Below are positions 48,501 through 61,624 of a DNA stretch of 64,000 nt, one piece after another; the stretch's first letter is position 1; each line of letters opens with the position of its first letter. The stretch spans positions 22,853,868 through 22,917,867 of the forward strand of contig NC_052488.1 of the NCBI RefSeq assembly GCF_009730915.1, in the 5' to 3' direction. A model generated the notes under the pieces. That model was given only the letters and a program-made list of their open reading frames with translations, was not told the origin of the DNA and searched no databases. The DNA comes from Dioscorea cayenensis subsp. rotundata (Eukaryota; Streptophyta; Magnoliopsida; Dioscoreales; Dioscoreaceae). Both the position numbers and the translations under genes were made by a program.

Positions 48501-51500
48501 AATTAACTTAAAATTCATAAAAAAAAAAATTGAATTTTTGGTGAAGCTTCAATGATATAGATAAATCAAAGATGGAATCAAATCTCCTAGTAGGGCTGAT
48601 GAACAATGAAAATATTAGATATCAAACTCATTGGCAAGTAAAACTTAAGCTATGAAAGAACTAAAATACCAAAACCATTATATATCAAAATTCTTATCTT
48701 TCAAAAAGAAGATGGAAATAACCATCAAAACAAATCATCCATCGACATCCTAAAGCCCAAGCATTTGATGAAAATCAAAGCTCGGTGTGATAAAAAGATA
48801 AGAAACATAACAAAGAAAAATTACATTGTATTGCAAAAACTATATGCACTAGAAGCTGTCTAATTTGATCCATCACAAAAAAATTGACTTAAAAGAAAAT
48901 TAACAGCCTTTGTTTAGCTAAATTTCATAACTCAAAACACAAATGAAGAAAACTAAAGAAACATTAAAATTCCATAAAACACCACTTAGCCCAAATACCA
49001 ACTAAGACTCATGGTGCACAAGAAATATTGATGGTTTATATTCAATATTCAATAAGGTTTTAAGAAATCAAAGTAATATCACAAATATGTTTTGTTCAAA
49101 GTTCACATAAATTGGAATCCAATGAGACCCGGAATCACATCACACCAGAAAATAAGAATATCTAGAACAAATATATTAATATTGAATATGTTGGTTTAGG
49201 TGACAATTATCAACAAAGCAATTGTGCAAACATGTTCTAAATCTTGAAGAAAGATATACGTTACAAAACTAAATAATATAGTGCAAAACATAAGCAAAAC
49301 AAAGCATACCTTGAAGAAAAACCATTTAAACATAACACAATTAAGGCCACAGATGGAAAGTACAAAGTATTTAACTAGATTAGCAAATAAGAAGTTCAAG
49401 CATTTGGCAATATTTTTAAACAATCACAGCTACTTGTAGGAACGAGAAATTCATCCCTGAAGTTTTATCTTTGCCACAAGTTCCAAGCATATTTTCTTAT
49501 ATAGATTTCTGATAACCGCTTGGAGACTAGAAAAAGTTTAAATTTCAAGTTGGTGGTTATAAAAGATGAAAGGAATTCATTTAAGGTCTATGCAAGAAAA
49601 ACTTAAGACCATGAAATACGGCCCTTATGTGAGGTGCAGTTTCATTGAGCCCTTTCCCTATGTGATGAACAAAGTTGATGGAAAGATATCATCAAGCTAC
49701 TATTAATAATAAACATGAATAATAAGTGAATACAAATCATCTATATCAGTAGTCAAGTCTTAGACAATAGACTGCACCCAATTTCTTATAATTATCTCCT
49801 CATTATATTTCTTTCACAAAATAACACATGAAAGAAAAAGTAAAACATTAAACAATAGCAAAAACATGAAATACTTCATTAAACCAAGAAATTAATATTT
49901 CCTATTAATGCTTAACTTAATAAACCTTATATTCAGAGAGATAATAATACTCTCTCATATGATAAAAAGTAATGGGTAAATAATCAAGTTCTTCAGATTA
50001 TGTACCACAACTACAAGTTGTGAAATAACCAATGACTATTTTCATACAAGTGTATAAAGCATGATCAACCACACATACACATTAGACAGAACACACTGAT
50101 AATAGCATGTAAATTTAGGTTGAGCAAGTGGCACCCATCTAAGTTCAAACCAAATCTCAACACTGATAAAGTTCATTAAAAAAAAAATGGCAAAACCATG
50201 TGGCCGAATAATGTCACAACTAACTAGTTTATGGTCATAAATAAAACCCACAAACAGTTCTTTAAAAAAAAACCCATGTTAGCATAATTGAACTCTTTTA
50301 AAACTAATTGAGCTCATATTAAGTGAACTTCTGCACTTTGGGTAGGTTTGATGCAATGTCATATGAAATTGAAAAAGCCCTAGATCAAGGTTGAGACTAT
50401 GGTCAACTCCTACATTTGTGTGGGTCACCCTAGCCGTTAACCTACATTTCCATCAAAAGACACTTCAATGAAAAACATAAGCATGACCATAGACGAATAT
50501 TTTTAAATCCTACACATTTAGTAGACAATCATAACATAAAGAAGAAATATTTAATCTACACCTTGAACTCAAACATTATTTCATATATTTAATTATAAGC
50601 ATATCCCACAAATAAGGCTAGTAAATTTCTAGTGCTGCTAATAACCAATAGCATAGAGGATGGTGAATATCAAACTCAAGTCTCAAGTGCACATAACTTC
50701 ACATGGAAGACAAAGAATATCATTATGTTGGAACAAGAAGAAAAGCATGAATCCAAAAAACAAGTTTCACATAACTTAGAAGCAATGATACATTAAAACT
50801 AAACAGAACCTCACAAATAATAGCAACAAAATTATGAAAAATGCCTAAGCGGATGATGTAGCCACCAAGTGAACCACATTAAAAATAAAATTATAAAGCA
50901 AAAAAGTGGAAGGACAAGTACATATTAAGCCACTATTTTTGCCAATACCATTAGCTCCCTTTGCAATGTAAAAAATAAAAAAAATAGATACCAATGGGTT
51001 TGATTGAATTTGTGACTAATAATCATCAGCTTGTGACTGAAGAAAAGCTGCATGATGAGATTGCTAATAATGTGTGATAAATAAAACAATTGAGGGGTTT
51101 AGGACTTAAAATGCATGCGAAATTTATATTAACCAAAAACAAAATGTGCCTTGAAAATTGGTCTACATTATTCAAACAAAATACATATTTCTTAATATTT
51201 CATTAAGAAGGTCATTGTTATATAAATTTCAAGATTGCAAGAATTGCGGATCAGAAAGTAATTATGCATTATGCAGTAGACAAAATTGTGCCACATAAAT
51301 ATCAATTATAAAATATTAGCATAGACGACAGAGAACATGTGATATTTTCAAGATAATTCATGATGCCATGAGCATAATTGTAAATAACTAGGATACATAC
51401 ACCACTCATCACCAACATGTGTGGATGAGGAATAAATTAAATGTCGTGCTAGAAATATAAGGAAATTTAAGCTATAAAATTCCAAAAATTTAATTTTAAA

Positions 51501-53445
51501 GAACAACCTTTATATCATATGCACACAAATATGACAAACATATTCAAGATGTCATTCTAATACTTTGGTTCATGTTGAGGTTCGCATTAGCCTCATCAAT
51601 AAAGCTTAGTCATAAATCATCAAACAACTTAAATAGATTGACTCATGGGTCAAGCCCTAAGAGGAATATTCTTTTTTTTTTTCTATACTTTCTTGATTTC
51701 CTTAGGTAGCAAACAATCAGGACAAGCGAACATTAGCACTATTCGTCATAACTTGATGAAAGTACAAAAATGTTCTTCACAATATTGTTCCACAATTATG
51801 TGAAATGTCCTTACAAACACTACTAACAACCCAACAACACTATAATACTCACGCAAAAACATTATGTCAAATATACAATATTATATACAACAAACCAAGG
51901 GATCAACATAGGAAAGAATTTTTTGAATCAGTTCAACATCTACATCATACAACTATGAGGAGTAACCACCAGTGAGAAGTATAATAAATTGACAAATAAA
52001 AAAACACATCAAAGATTCAATATTATCTAAAATAATCCTAGTGATCAATAAAGGATAGACCTTTTTTGAACTTTCAATAAGGTGTGTAGAATAATAATAA
52101 CTTTTGAGGAATAAGACATGCATCAACTATTACATCAAAAACCCATAAATATTGCGCTCATATATTTGATATAACATTGAGCATGCCAAGAGGCTAAACC
52201 CATTTAGATTGTGAATAGGAATGAGAGTAATATTTATGGAGTTTTTTATGCTTCTAATCTTACACTAACCAACCAAAATATTATTTTTTAAAAAATATTT
52301 AATGTAGTATATTGTCAACTAAAACCGGATCAATATTTAAGGTTAGCATGGGCAAGCATGCATAATGTCCACAACTTGAACCAAACAATGCATTTCAAGT
52401 TTTAGATGCTTGAGATAAGACTACAAGACACCACATTGGGTCTAACTAAAAATTACTACCTTATCTAGTGCAAATTGTTCAAAATGCTAAATAGAATATT
52501 AAGAGTTGTTCAAAGGGAAAAGTCACAATAATTATAGAAGCATACATTGTAAAAACAATGTTACAAATGAACTAATCCTTACAAAGACAAATAAATAAAT
52601 ATATATTTAAAAGAAAAGGAAGTTAACAAAATGGTTGAGAGGTAAGAGCAAGAGTAGTAGAAGCAAAAGTAGGAGAAAAAATAACATACACGGGAACAAA
52701 TACAATGCAAAAACACGAAGAATATGAAGAAAAAAGGTTGATGGCATACCATAGAATTAAGTACGAACTAGCATTGGCAACTTTTGGAGTATTTGTTGAT
52801 GATATTGAGGCTTACATATAACTTACATTCCTATCCACTTTCAGTTTTTCTTTATTTTCAACCAGAATCTATGAGCCAACTTGCAAGAAAAGAGATTTGG
52901 ATGCTTCCAACAACCTCTCTCAGCCACTTTTTAAGTGAGCTACACTATAAAATACATTTCCAATAAAGGTAAAAGGAAATATCCAAACTCAAATTACAAA
53001 AACAAACATGGTGGGAAAAGAATATACCCTTATATATACAAATGATACACCTATGGAAACTCCTGCTTGATATTATTTCCTTCATTCTTCAATGTTTATC
53101 TAACAAAACCAAGATAAATACCTGAGAAGAAACTCCAAATATAGGCCAGATACATCATACATTGATAATGCAACAAATTGGGGAATGCTACATGAACCAG
53201 TAATGCACATAACCATGAAAAATAGGATGGGCAAAGATCTACAGTTTGACCAGAAATGAGGCTCATCACAAGACAAAGTTTGAACCCTAAACATTACAGT
53301 TTACTTTGCTCATTCAAGGCATTGAACAATTATAGGAGTATAATAGTTGTTCCATTATCAAAATTTGTAAAGCTTTACCTCTCATAAAAGCAACATAACA
53401 TTCAATAGATGGATGTTAGGCTAAAATCATCTAGTATAGTTGTTG
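48501..53445. other. AT-rich, gene-poor DNA
   Basis: Almost 5 kb without a supported gene. A short plus-strand stretch near 49520-49620 (LKTMKYGPY-like) weakly recalls the C-terminus of a Ty3-type integrase but is too decayed to call. Confidence 0.35.
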
Positions 53446-53450
53446 CATGT

Positions 53451-54474
53451 TGATAAGTGCTTGAGTAGACATATTTTTATATATGTTTTACATGCATTGA
53501 GCATCATTTTTACTGTGGTTTATGTCTCATATTGTGTATTTGGTGTTCTTTTATGCATATAGGTTGTGAATGCCTTGAAGAGTAAAAAGGAAACAAAGAT
53601 AGGCTATAAAAGACACAATGTTGGGAGTTCTTGTTCAATTCAAGGACCAAAAATACGAGAGGAGTTCATAAAGCGTAGAGATGTGTGCCAACTTCCAAGA
53701 AGATTGAAGTCAAATCACTAGTTGGAAGCGGCACAAAAGGCGATCCACAACTTCATGTTCCTTCTCTTTGTGAAGATTGCAAGACCTCTCAAAGATACGT
53801 CGATGAAGAAAAGTTTTATAGCCTACCACATGGGACGCAGTGCCCGGGACATGTGGCCTCAAGAGAAGAGTATTTGGATCGCGTTCTGTGAAAAGTACTG
53901 TAGCAATTTTAATATAGCAATTTTACTGTAGCAGTACTGTAGCAAATTACCTTGTAGGGGGTTAGAGATCCTTCGCCGGGAATTAGGGTTGGATCTATCA
54001 TTAGGAATCGGTTTCACTCTTAGGTGTCCCTAGAGCGTATTGCGGTCATATGGGGTGTGAGGTGTTGAGATTGAGTGATTTCTCCGCCGGGACCTTGTAG
54101 GGGACTAGTACCGGTGGCTTGGAGGCAAGAACCTGTTGTTCTTGGATTACCTCGACTCATTAGACTCGGTTTAGAAGCATTTAGTGAATCGTGAGCTTCA
54201 TGTTAGATCCTAGGGGGAGCATTGCCCGGATACCTCATCTTTATTGATTGAGATCTCCTTTACTCGTTTTCTTGCTCGCTCGCTTGCATTTCCCTTTTTT
54301 AATTCTCTTGCAATTAGTTCATTTCATCATATCCATTGATTTCGACTAGATAACTAAGAATTGGTTAATACTAATACTTCCGTTCTCTGTGGATTCGACT
54401 ACCCACTCACTGGGGTAATTATTACTTCGACACCCGTGCACTTGCGGTACATACACGCATATTCGGACGTGTCA
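53451..54474. mobile_element. Solo LTR 3 (1,024 bp), probably Ty3/gypsy
   Basis: Begins TGATAAGTGCTTGAG and ends GGACGTGTCA, with the exact target duplication CATGT at 53446-53450 and 54475-54479. The 3' part contains GTGCACTTGCGGTACAT and GTGGATTCGACTACCC, sequences often seen near the ends of plant Ty3/gypsy LTRs. It also has repeated TACTGTAGCA words at 53895-53945. GC content stands out from the AT-rich flanks. No internal region is present. Confidence 0.88.
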
Positions 54475-54479
54475 CATGT

Positions 54480-55329
54480 TAACTTAAGATTACCAAAAAT
54501 AGCTGTGTAATTCAAGATATGCTGGAATTAACACGAAAGTCGTGCATGCTGAATTACTTAATGTGATGTTAAGGAGGCAAGTTACTATATCATCTTAGGG
54601 AAGGGAAATGCAGCAATAACAGATTTATTATTTAATTCAAGATATCACAAAGTTTTGCACATTTAATTACTCATGATTCATGAACCATCTCATAGCAAGA
54701 CAACTAAAACCCACTATAACAGAGCCTTAGTCAACAATGATACATAATTTTAACAATGACAATGAAGATGGAAATACAATTTCCAATAATGTTGGAGCAT
54801 TATTTGCATGCACAATGAATTATATGAATAAAGATTTTAAAAAACAAACACTATAAAGACGAATCTAAAACAACAGCAGCCAAATCTGCATCAACCTTGA
54901 TTATTTCGGCACTAAACACTACATCCACATCAATCCCTTCTTTAGCTGCACTATAAACAAAAAAACAATATTCAATTTCGATCCTCATAAATCAAGCAAT
55001 ATGTCATTAACCATACCTCCATGGCTAACTCCCATGCACCCCTGTATGTCTAATATGGGAGTTGGGCTTAGCATACTGCAAGTGAAATCCAAAACAAGAA
55101 TCAGCATAAACCAAGAAATGCACCATTCTTAAACCCTAAACCTTATCAAGATAAAACTCAAAGAAAAGTTTTCTCTCGGCCTCTTGAATGAATCCCTTCA
55201 CTCCTTCACACCCACCACCCTCCAAGAAATTTGCTTCCCTTGATCCCTCACTAATAAACAAAATCTAGATCCATAATAGCCAGATAGATTTCAAGAACTA
55301 AAAAAATAGACCACAAAACAAACCCATGC
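54480..55329. other. Intergenic DNA
   Basis: AT-rich. On the minus strand a short open stretch near 54860-54955 (SAAKEGIDVDVVFSAEIIKV-like) follows a good splice-acceptor-like site, but I do not recognise it and found no partner exon. Confidence 0.3.
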
Positions 55330-56150
55330 CCTTCATTCCGACAAATCCCTCCGATCAATATATTATGAGTTACATAGCCTGGTTGTCAACCACAGGCAGA
55401 CATCCTCTTGAACAACTATATGCATAAGCGTAATCACCATAGTGGAAATATGCAATAACAAGGGAATTAAACTAGAGGATTTGTATTGCAACCCTCTTTC
55501 ATCATCATGTTGATGATTCTTTTGCACCAATCAAATTGTTTTTTTTCTCTCAACAGCCCTGAAAGCAATGTCCCTATATGTCACAACATTCTAAGCACAA
55601 GAATTTGATCGACTCCTATGAAGAAAAGACATTGCTTCTTCAAAAAGAGAAGCATCCAGTGATCCAATGATCATATGCATACCCAAAATAATGTCTAGAG
55701 TAAAATTCTCCTTATCAATGATCTTAAGAGCTTCCACCCACCTCCTCACCTTGCACAATGCACGTCACCTCGTGCAAGACAACCCACAATGGACTTATTT
55801 ATACAGAATCCTGAATCAGACATATTTCTCTGAACTAAAAGAGCTGAAACCAATCCCCTGGCATTGAAGAAAACCTAAATCAGAACATTATATGTGGTCT
55901 CCAGATGCCTAAGCTTACATCCTTAAGCCTTCTAAGCTTTTCTAGAGCCTCATTCCAAAGCCCAATTAGACAACACTTTTGAATAAGAACATTGAGCAAC
56001 TTCTTAGAAACTTCTTTGTCATCCTCACCAATATATCCAAGAATATGATCCGGAACTCTAGTTTTTCCCCTCAAAACCCCCAAAATTCCGATCAATGCAC
56101 CATAAGTTGGACCAGTATGAGAATTACCAATCTGCAACCCGGTCCAACCC
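55330..56150 (-). pseudogene. Pentatricopeptide-repeat (PPR) protein relic
   Basis: Decayed minus-strand piece of a plant P-class PPR protein, an organelle RNA-binding family. Pieces in order: SHTGPTYGALIGIL, IGEDDKEVSKKLLNVLIQKC, GLWNEALEKLRRLKD, then in other frames VRRWVEALKIIDKENF, SLFEEAMSFLHRSRSN, DWCKRIINMMMKEGC, GYVTHNILIGGICRNE. The order and spacing fit one long PPR gene of the Arabidopsis At1g06710 type, named from memory. Several stops and frameshifts and the missing remainder show it is not functional. An intact parent copy should exist elsewhere in the genome. Confidence 0.75.
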
Positions 56151-56159
56151 TAATCCATA

Positions 56160-57850
56160 AACAAATATACACCAAAAAACTGAAAGCATAGTTTCTAAAC
56201 CAGTATAAACATAAAACCCATTTCTAAACAGAGAAGAGAAAGTCAAGCATAGGGCTAGGATACTTTCTTTTTTTCGAAACCCTATCTTACAGAAAGAAGA
56301 GAGGAATCATAAGCACGAGCCTGAAATTCTCTCTCCCATTTCAGAATGGATGATTGGTTTGCAGTAGGAGCTTTTTGTAGTCCATACAAAACATGGCAAA
56401 TCTAACAAGTTCAGTAATGGTATTTGCTAAAGACCTATATTTGGCTTTAGTGGATGAGAGAGCTACTAAACATTGTTTGGAGGATTTCTGAAGTATTGGG
56501 TTCTTGCAAAGATAGATAGCATATCATGTGGTTTAGCTTCTATCATCTAAGTTTCTAGTCCAGTCAAAATCATTGAAGCCAGAGAATGTGAGTATGGAAT
56601 ATTTTTCAGAAAGAGACCATGATGCATAGTACCTTTTGAGATAAAACGAGACTTGTTTAAGACTTTCCAAGTGTCCCTTAGTTGGAGAATGCATCTATTG
56701 AGAAAGCTGATTAAATAGGTAATGTTAGGATGAGTGAGTGAGAAATATTGAAGAGAGCCAATCAATGACTTTTATAAAGTAGCATTCTCAACATGGGTAC
56801 CACCTTTGAGTTACAATTGAGCATATGTAGCAATTGTTTGGCATCAGGCATATCAAGTATCAAGTTTTTTAATAATTTTCTTGATGTACTTGTGTGGAGA
56901 GAAGAGATTCATTAACTTGTGTGAATAACTTCACACCTAAGAAGAAATTGAGATTACCAAGTGATAAGTGCTTGGCAGTTCAATATTGTCATAGTATTTT
57001 CATAATCTTAAAAACCCAATATAATCTTAAAATGTGAAGATGCATAACAAAAAAGAAAGCAACCCCGAGATTCCTCATTCCCTCTAACTTGGCGAATAGA
57101 GAAAAAGAGCTCAAATGCAAAATCGTTGCTTTCTCTCATCGAGCTTCTCCATCGACCTCTCTTTTTAATGAGACATAGGTTATATATAGAGGAAGGAAGA
57201 TTCAAACACAAGATTGTTGCTCCTCTCTAAGCTTTCTATCTATCTCTCACTTGGCGAACAGGAGGACAAAGGATTCAAGCGAGAGATCATTGTTCTCTCT
57301 CTAAGCTTCTGCATCCATCTCTCTTCAACGGTGTTAGATTATATATATAGAGGGGCAGCATGGTGCTCAGTGGGCCAAATAATGATTAGCCATTTTAAAT
57401 TTTTTTGAATAGGGATTTTTTTTTTTTTGGTTAAACAATCATAAAGGCATTTATGATCTCTGATTTATATAATTAACTATACATTATAATTACAACAAAT
57501 TTTAAGGATCCCCTCTTAATTATATGCCCATATTTAAAAAAAAAAATCTTAAATATAAATTAGATCATCATAGACACTTGAATTGTATTGCTTGATAAAA
57601 GATCATCAAATAATAATAGGATCCACATTGCACAATAGCTTTCAAATATTATTTGGAAACAAGGATATTTATAATTTTCATTGGTGATTTTTTATTTTTT
57701 AAAAACCCCTTTTATAGTAATATACTGTTAGTACACTACTTGTACTGACATTTGTCAAGGAAAAATGAATAATTGATATTTATAAGACAACTAATAAATA
57801 GTTATTAATATGAAAGAAACACTTTCCCTAGAAGAAAGTATCAATTTCCT
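56160..57850. repeat. Segment B of the diverged long repeat pair, split by a copia relic
   Basis: The left piece (about 56160-56335) and right piece (about 56990-57850) together match segment A at 47.46-48.5 kb in the same order. Shared words include CCTGAAAT with CTC, TTGTTGCTCCTCTCTAAGCT, CTGCATCCATCTCTCTTC and CAAATAATGATTAG. The copia relic lies between them. Confidence 0.6.
56335..56985 (-). pseudogene. Ty1/copia RT-RNase H relic
   Basis: Minus-strand pieces in order: LGNLNFFLGVKLFTQ, LFSPHKYIKKII, KSLIGSLQYFSLTHPNITYL (56547-56765 open), KGTMHHGLFLK, then in other frames ALSSTKAKYRSLA. This is the end of the reverse transcriptase and the RNase H of a Ty1/copia polyprotein. Stops and frame changes show decay. 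No LTRs are visible on either side, so it is a fragment. Confidence 0.8.
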
Positions 57851-57860
57851 GCGAATGATT

Positions 57861-57919
57861 CCATGGGTAAAACTGTAAAAATCCTTGGGTAAAACAGTTT
57901 ACCAAAGGATTACCCATGG
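57861..57919. repeat. 59-bp inverted repeat (hairpin)
   Basis: CCATGGGTAA at 57861-57870 pairs with TTACCCATGG at 57910-57919, and inside it AATCCTTGGGTAAA pairs almost fully with TTTACCAAAGGATT. It could fold into a hairpin. It may be a remnant of a small foldback element. Confidence 0.75.
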
Positions 57920-59945
57920 ATCAGAGTAATAATGACTTCATTTAAGTTTTCAATGTAAATTCTATTGCTAATTTTTCGGTTTTTAAGATGATTTCCCAAA
58001 ATACAACTGCTTGTATTAAGATATCCACATTTTCATATTGATAATAGTTTAAGTTACACACTAAGTTACTTAAGAAGGCAAATTTTAATGCATATACTAA
58101 ATATTTTCTCCATAAGTTCACCAATGCCAATATAACCAATCATCTCTACCTCATACTTGAACTCTTTATCAAAATACATGATCTGCATTAACAACAAGGT
58201 CCATGCAACAAAAATAGTTTTATAAATTAATAAAACAGGAAATTATAAAATGAAAAAGGAATTTATACAAAAAAGGCACAAGGCAGCAATGACTGGCAAT
58301 ATATACCCTTCCTTCATACTTAATGTATTCAACGAAATAAAACAAGTCAAAGCGTCAAATAAGTGAGCATGCAAGAGAAAATGTTATGGTGAGAAGTGAG
58401 CACATTAATAAGCTTTACAAAAAAGGGAACCAAGGCACTCACATTAAAATGTTCCACAAGCTTGAGTCCCAACCTTCTCTCCTTGAGAGACCATAAAACA
58501 ACAAAATTAACTATAAGGCATCAAAACATATCAGAAAAAAATGAAAGTAAAACAATTCCAACAACCTTGATAGTCCTTCAAATCAATGGCGGTAGTACTC
58601 TGTGATCTTGCGCTTAAGTATTCTTAGATTACCAAGTTTCATGCTTTCAATCATAGGCATGCGTACTTTTTTCACCAACTAAATGCATAATGGATAACCC
58701 ATCTATAATCAACCACATAAAAAGCATGTTTATGATCCTAATGGAACATGATTTGTCAGGATGTCAAGGCATTCTAAGATTCAAGATTACATAGGAAAAT
58801 GCATAACACAACAAACTATAACCAAAATATTGTAATTTAAGACTTTACAGATACCAAGTTGAACAAATATGCATGAACATGTAAGCACACATAGTAGAAG
58901 GAACTTGATATTGTTGTAGCGTGTAATTCAAAACAAGAAATTCAAGCATGTCTAATGTGATCCAAGTCATAGAATTAATAATAGAATCATAGATGAGCAT
59001 TAGCATAAACTATTCTTTCATTTCAAAACATGGATATTTCGGAAATCGAACTCTAAATTAATGGTGGAAATTATCATATCACTGGTAGATAATAGAATTG
59101 TGTTCTTCCAGATGTTTAGCAATTGGTGAAAAAAAAAGTTATTAGCTGTTTCAATTATTTTAGCTGTTTCATGCCAGAACCAGACAAAAAAAAAAATTTT
59201 AAAAAGTTAATCACAACAGCTGCAAGGAAATGGCAACAGTGATTTTCGAGTTTCACGTCGGGAAAAAAATGGAATAATGTTAAAGCATTAAGTAAAGAAG
59301 TTATAATTGTTAAAAAAGAAGGCAAGTACTTGCAATTAGATCACCATCCAAAAGAGCGCACAAAAAAGTCAATGAATATCATAGGTACAACTATAACATG
59401 ATATAAAAGCATAGAAATCTGACTAACATGGCGAGTAAAAACTTTACAATTTAAAAACCAATAAAGCAAATTGACTAAAAAATTCAATAAAAAATTTAGG
59501 TAACTCAATTAGCATATCAAACCAATTCTCAACATATAATGTAACATGAAGCAGGAAATAGGATAATTCGTTTTCAAAACTTAAGGATTAAACTAGATCA
59601 TAACACAATTTAGAAATCAGTCTTGATTAAACAACATAGTATAAACTGGGAGCACATCATGCGTTTAAGTAAAACCAGTTAAAATTAATCTGCATCAGAA
59701 GATGTTTAAATTGTCCCATGACAAGGTCTAATACTAGTAACAATGAATTAACTGAAACAATAGCATCAAGAGTCAAACAGAACAAAACCAACAGACGGTA
59801 AAGTTTACCTATCTATTTCGGCTAAAGTAGCCTGTTGGATCCTTATCACAGGCTTTCAGCCATTTTAGAGGATAGGAGTTTGTATATTTTACAAACAAGG
59901 TGATCCATCAATAATCCAATATAACAACTCTTGTGTTTAAATGGA
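57920..59945. other. AT-rich, gene-poor DNA
   Basis: No gene, RNA gene or element recognised. Confidence 0.35.
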
Positions 59946-60008
59946 TTAAGCAGTTAATTTATTCCATTAAGCAGTTAATTTATTCCATTAAGCAATTAAT
60001 TTATTCCG
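59946..60008 (+). repeat. Three-copy 21-bp tandem repeat
   Basis: TTAAGCAGTTAATTTATTCC plus one base, repeated at 59946, 59967 and 59988. The third copy has a G to A change (AGCAATTAA). Confidence 0.9.
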
Positions 60009-60190
60009 CATACCTGCATCTATATTAGAGCATAAGTTAATTACCATGACTGAATTATTGAATCTTATAGTGAAAAACAAATTATATATGGCTGGTTATA
60101 CACATTAACTTGAGGGAATAAACAAAGATTAAGTAATGTCAATATCCAAGAAGTCATCAATTAACAATTAAAAATCATTACAACAATAAA

Positions 60191-60520
60191 ACATGGATCT
60201 CCATGTTCTACCAATGTTGAAGTGGAGATCATATAATTAACATTTAACGACCAACTTTACGTAGAAACTGTCATGAGGATGTGTTACGTGTAAAATTAAA
60301 TGAGCCACTCTAACTAAAATGACCATATGCGACTGCTATGAGGACTCCGAGATTTTCTACATGGATCTCCATGTTAAACCAATGTTGCAATGGAGATCAT
60401 ACAATTAACATTTAACCAACAATTTTAAGTACAAACTGTCATGAGGATGTATAAAATCAAATGAGCAAGTCTAACTAAAATGACCATATTTGACTACAAT
60501 GAGGACTCTGAGATTGTCTA
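60191..60520 (+). repeat. 168-bp tandem duplication
   Basis: A unit starting ACATGGATCTCCATGTT occurs at 60191 and 60359. Both copies contain AACTGTCATGAGGATGT and CTAACTAAAATGACCATAT. The start of each unit is a small palindrome. Confidence 0.88.
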
Positions 60521-60548
60521 ATTATTTTTGCTTCTATTAATCCTTTTA

Positions 60549-61431
60549 GGTACATGTTGTTACCCGCAACTAACTGCTATGAAACTAGTAATGTAACTCG
60601 GTTTTACATGTAAAAAGTATCGTTTTGTTTCTCAGTGAAATCAGCTTTTATATGTAAGCGCTTTTGCAGCTTTTGTGTACTTTTCTGTGCATTTCAATTC
60701 TGACCATATTTTTGCATTTCAACTTTACATGACAAATGTCAGAAGTTGAGATGCATCAAAATCACTTTGGGCTAAAATCACCATTCTTCACTCTCGAGAA
60801 TTATGCAAAGATAGAAAATGAAAACTTACATGTGATCAGTTGTTAATATAATTAAACTTATACTTATTTATATTTTTATTTAAAATATACCAATTTGTAT
60901 TTAATTTTTAATTATATTTTTATATAAAACTAAAGAATTATATATATTTTTAATTTAATAAAATTATTATTAAGTTAATTAATTAATTAATTTACATTAG
61001 TGTTAAGAGTAGATGGGAGAGTTAAATTAATTTAGTTAGAGTTAGTGTTTAATTATTTAAGTTTCTTATTATTATTTGGCTTTAGTTATTTTGAGTTTCG
61101 ATTATTATTTTTAAATATAATAAATACTTTATTAAATCATTTAATTAATTTAAAAATTAAATTAAATTAAATTAATTATTTTAGTTTAAATTATAAATGC
61201 ATTAAATAATTAATAATAATCAGATATTGGGGGTAATCTCACCCTACTGTCTACATGGTGACCATATCTTCTAACTTACATCAAACCAAGCAAAATTAAA
61301 AGTAATGCAGAGATTTTCGCATGTCTGAAAACAAACAGCGATGATGTAAATAGAAATACAGCGTTTTCACTCTCACATCGTAATTTCACTTACGATTGTA
61401 ATTTCACTACGTGAACAACCAAATGACTCCC
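60549..61431. mobile_element. Possible Tourist-like MITE
   Basis: TTA lies just outside both proposed ends (60546-60548 and 61432-61434). The right end on the other strand reads GGGAGTCATTTGGTTG, like the MITE ends at 36.5 kb; the left end GGTACATGTTGTTAC matches it only in part. Subterminal GTGAAAT and CGCTTTT-like words occur on both sides. The left end is uncertain. Confidence 0.3.
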
Positions 61432-61624
61432 TTAGTTGTACACTGAACTCTTGCGGCCTTTTCATCAGTATCACCTCGGTTTTATTCAAATAATTTTATT
61501 AGGTCTTTCAATTGAATTTGCGTAGGTTTTGCGCTTTTCCCTAAATGCTAAACGGATTTTCTAAGAAGCATTGTTCTAATAATGTTTCTATTTGTAATCA
61601 GTAAGTGAAACATTGGTTGTTAGC

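Noticed and set aside
49500..49640. Possible Ty3-type integrase C-terminus (LKTMKYGPY-like)
   Set aside because: The match is a few residues long and broken by stops; noted only in the description of the intergenic stretch.
53685..53931. Two overlapping open frames
   Set aside because: They lie inside solo LTR 3 and have no gene-like features.
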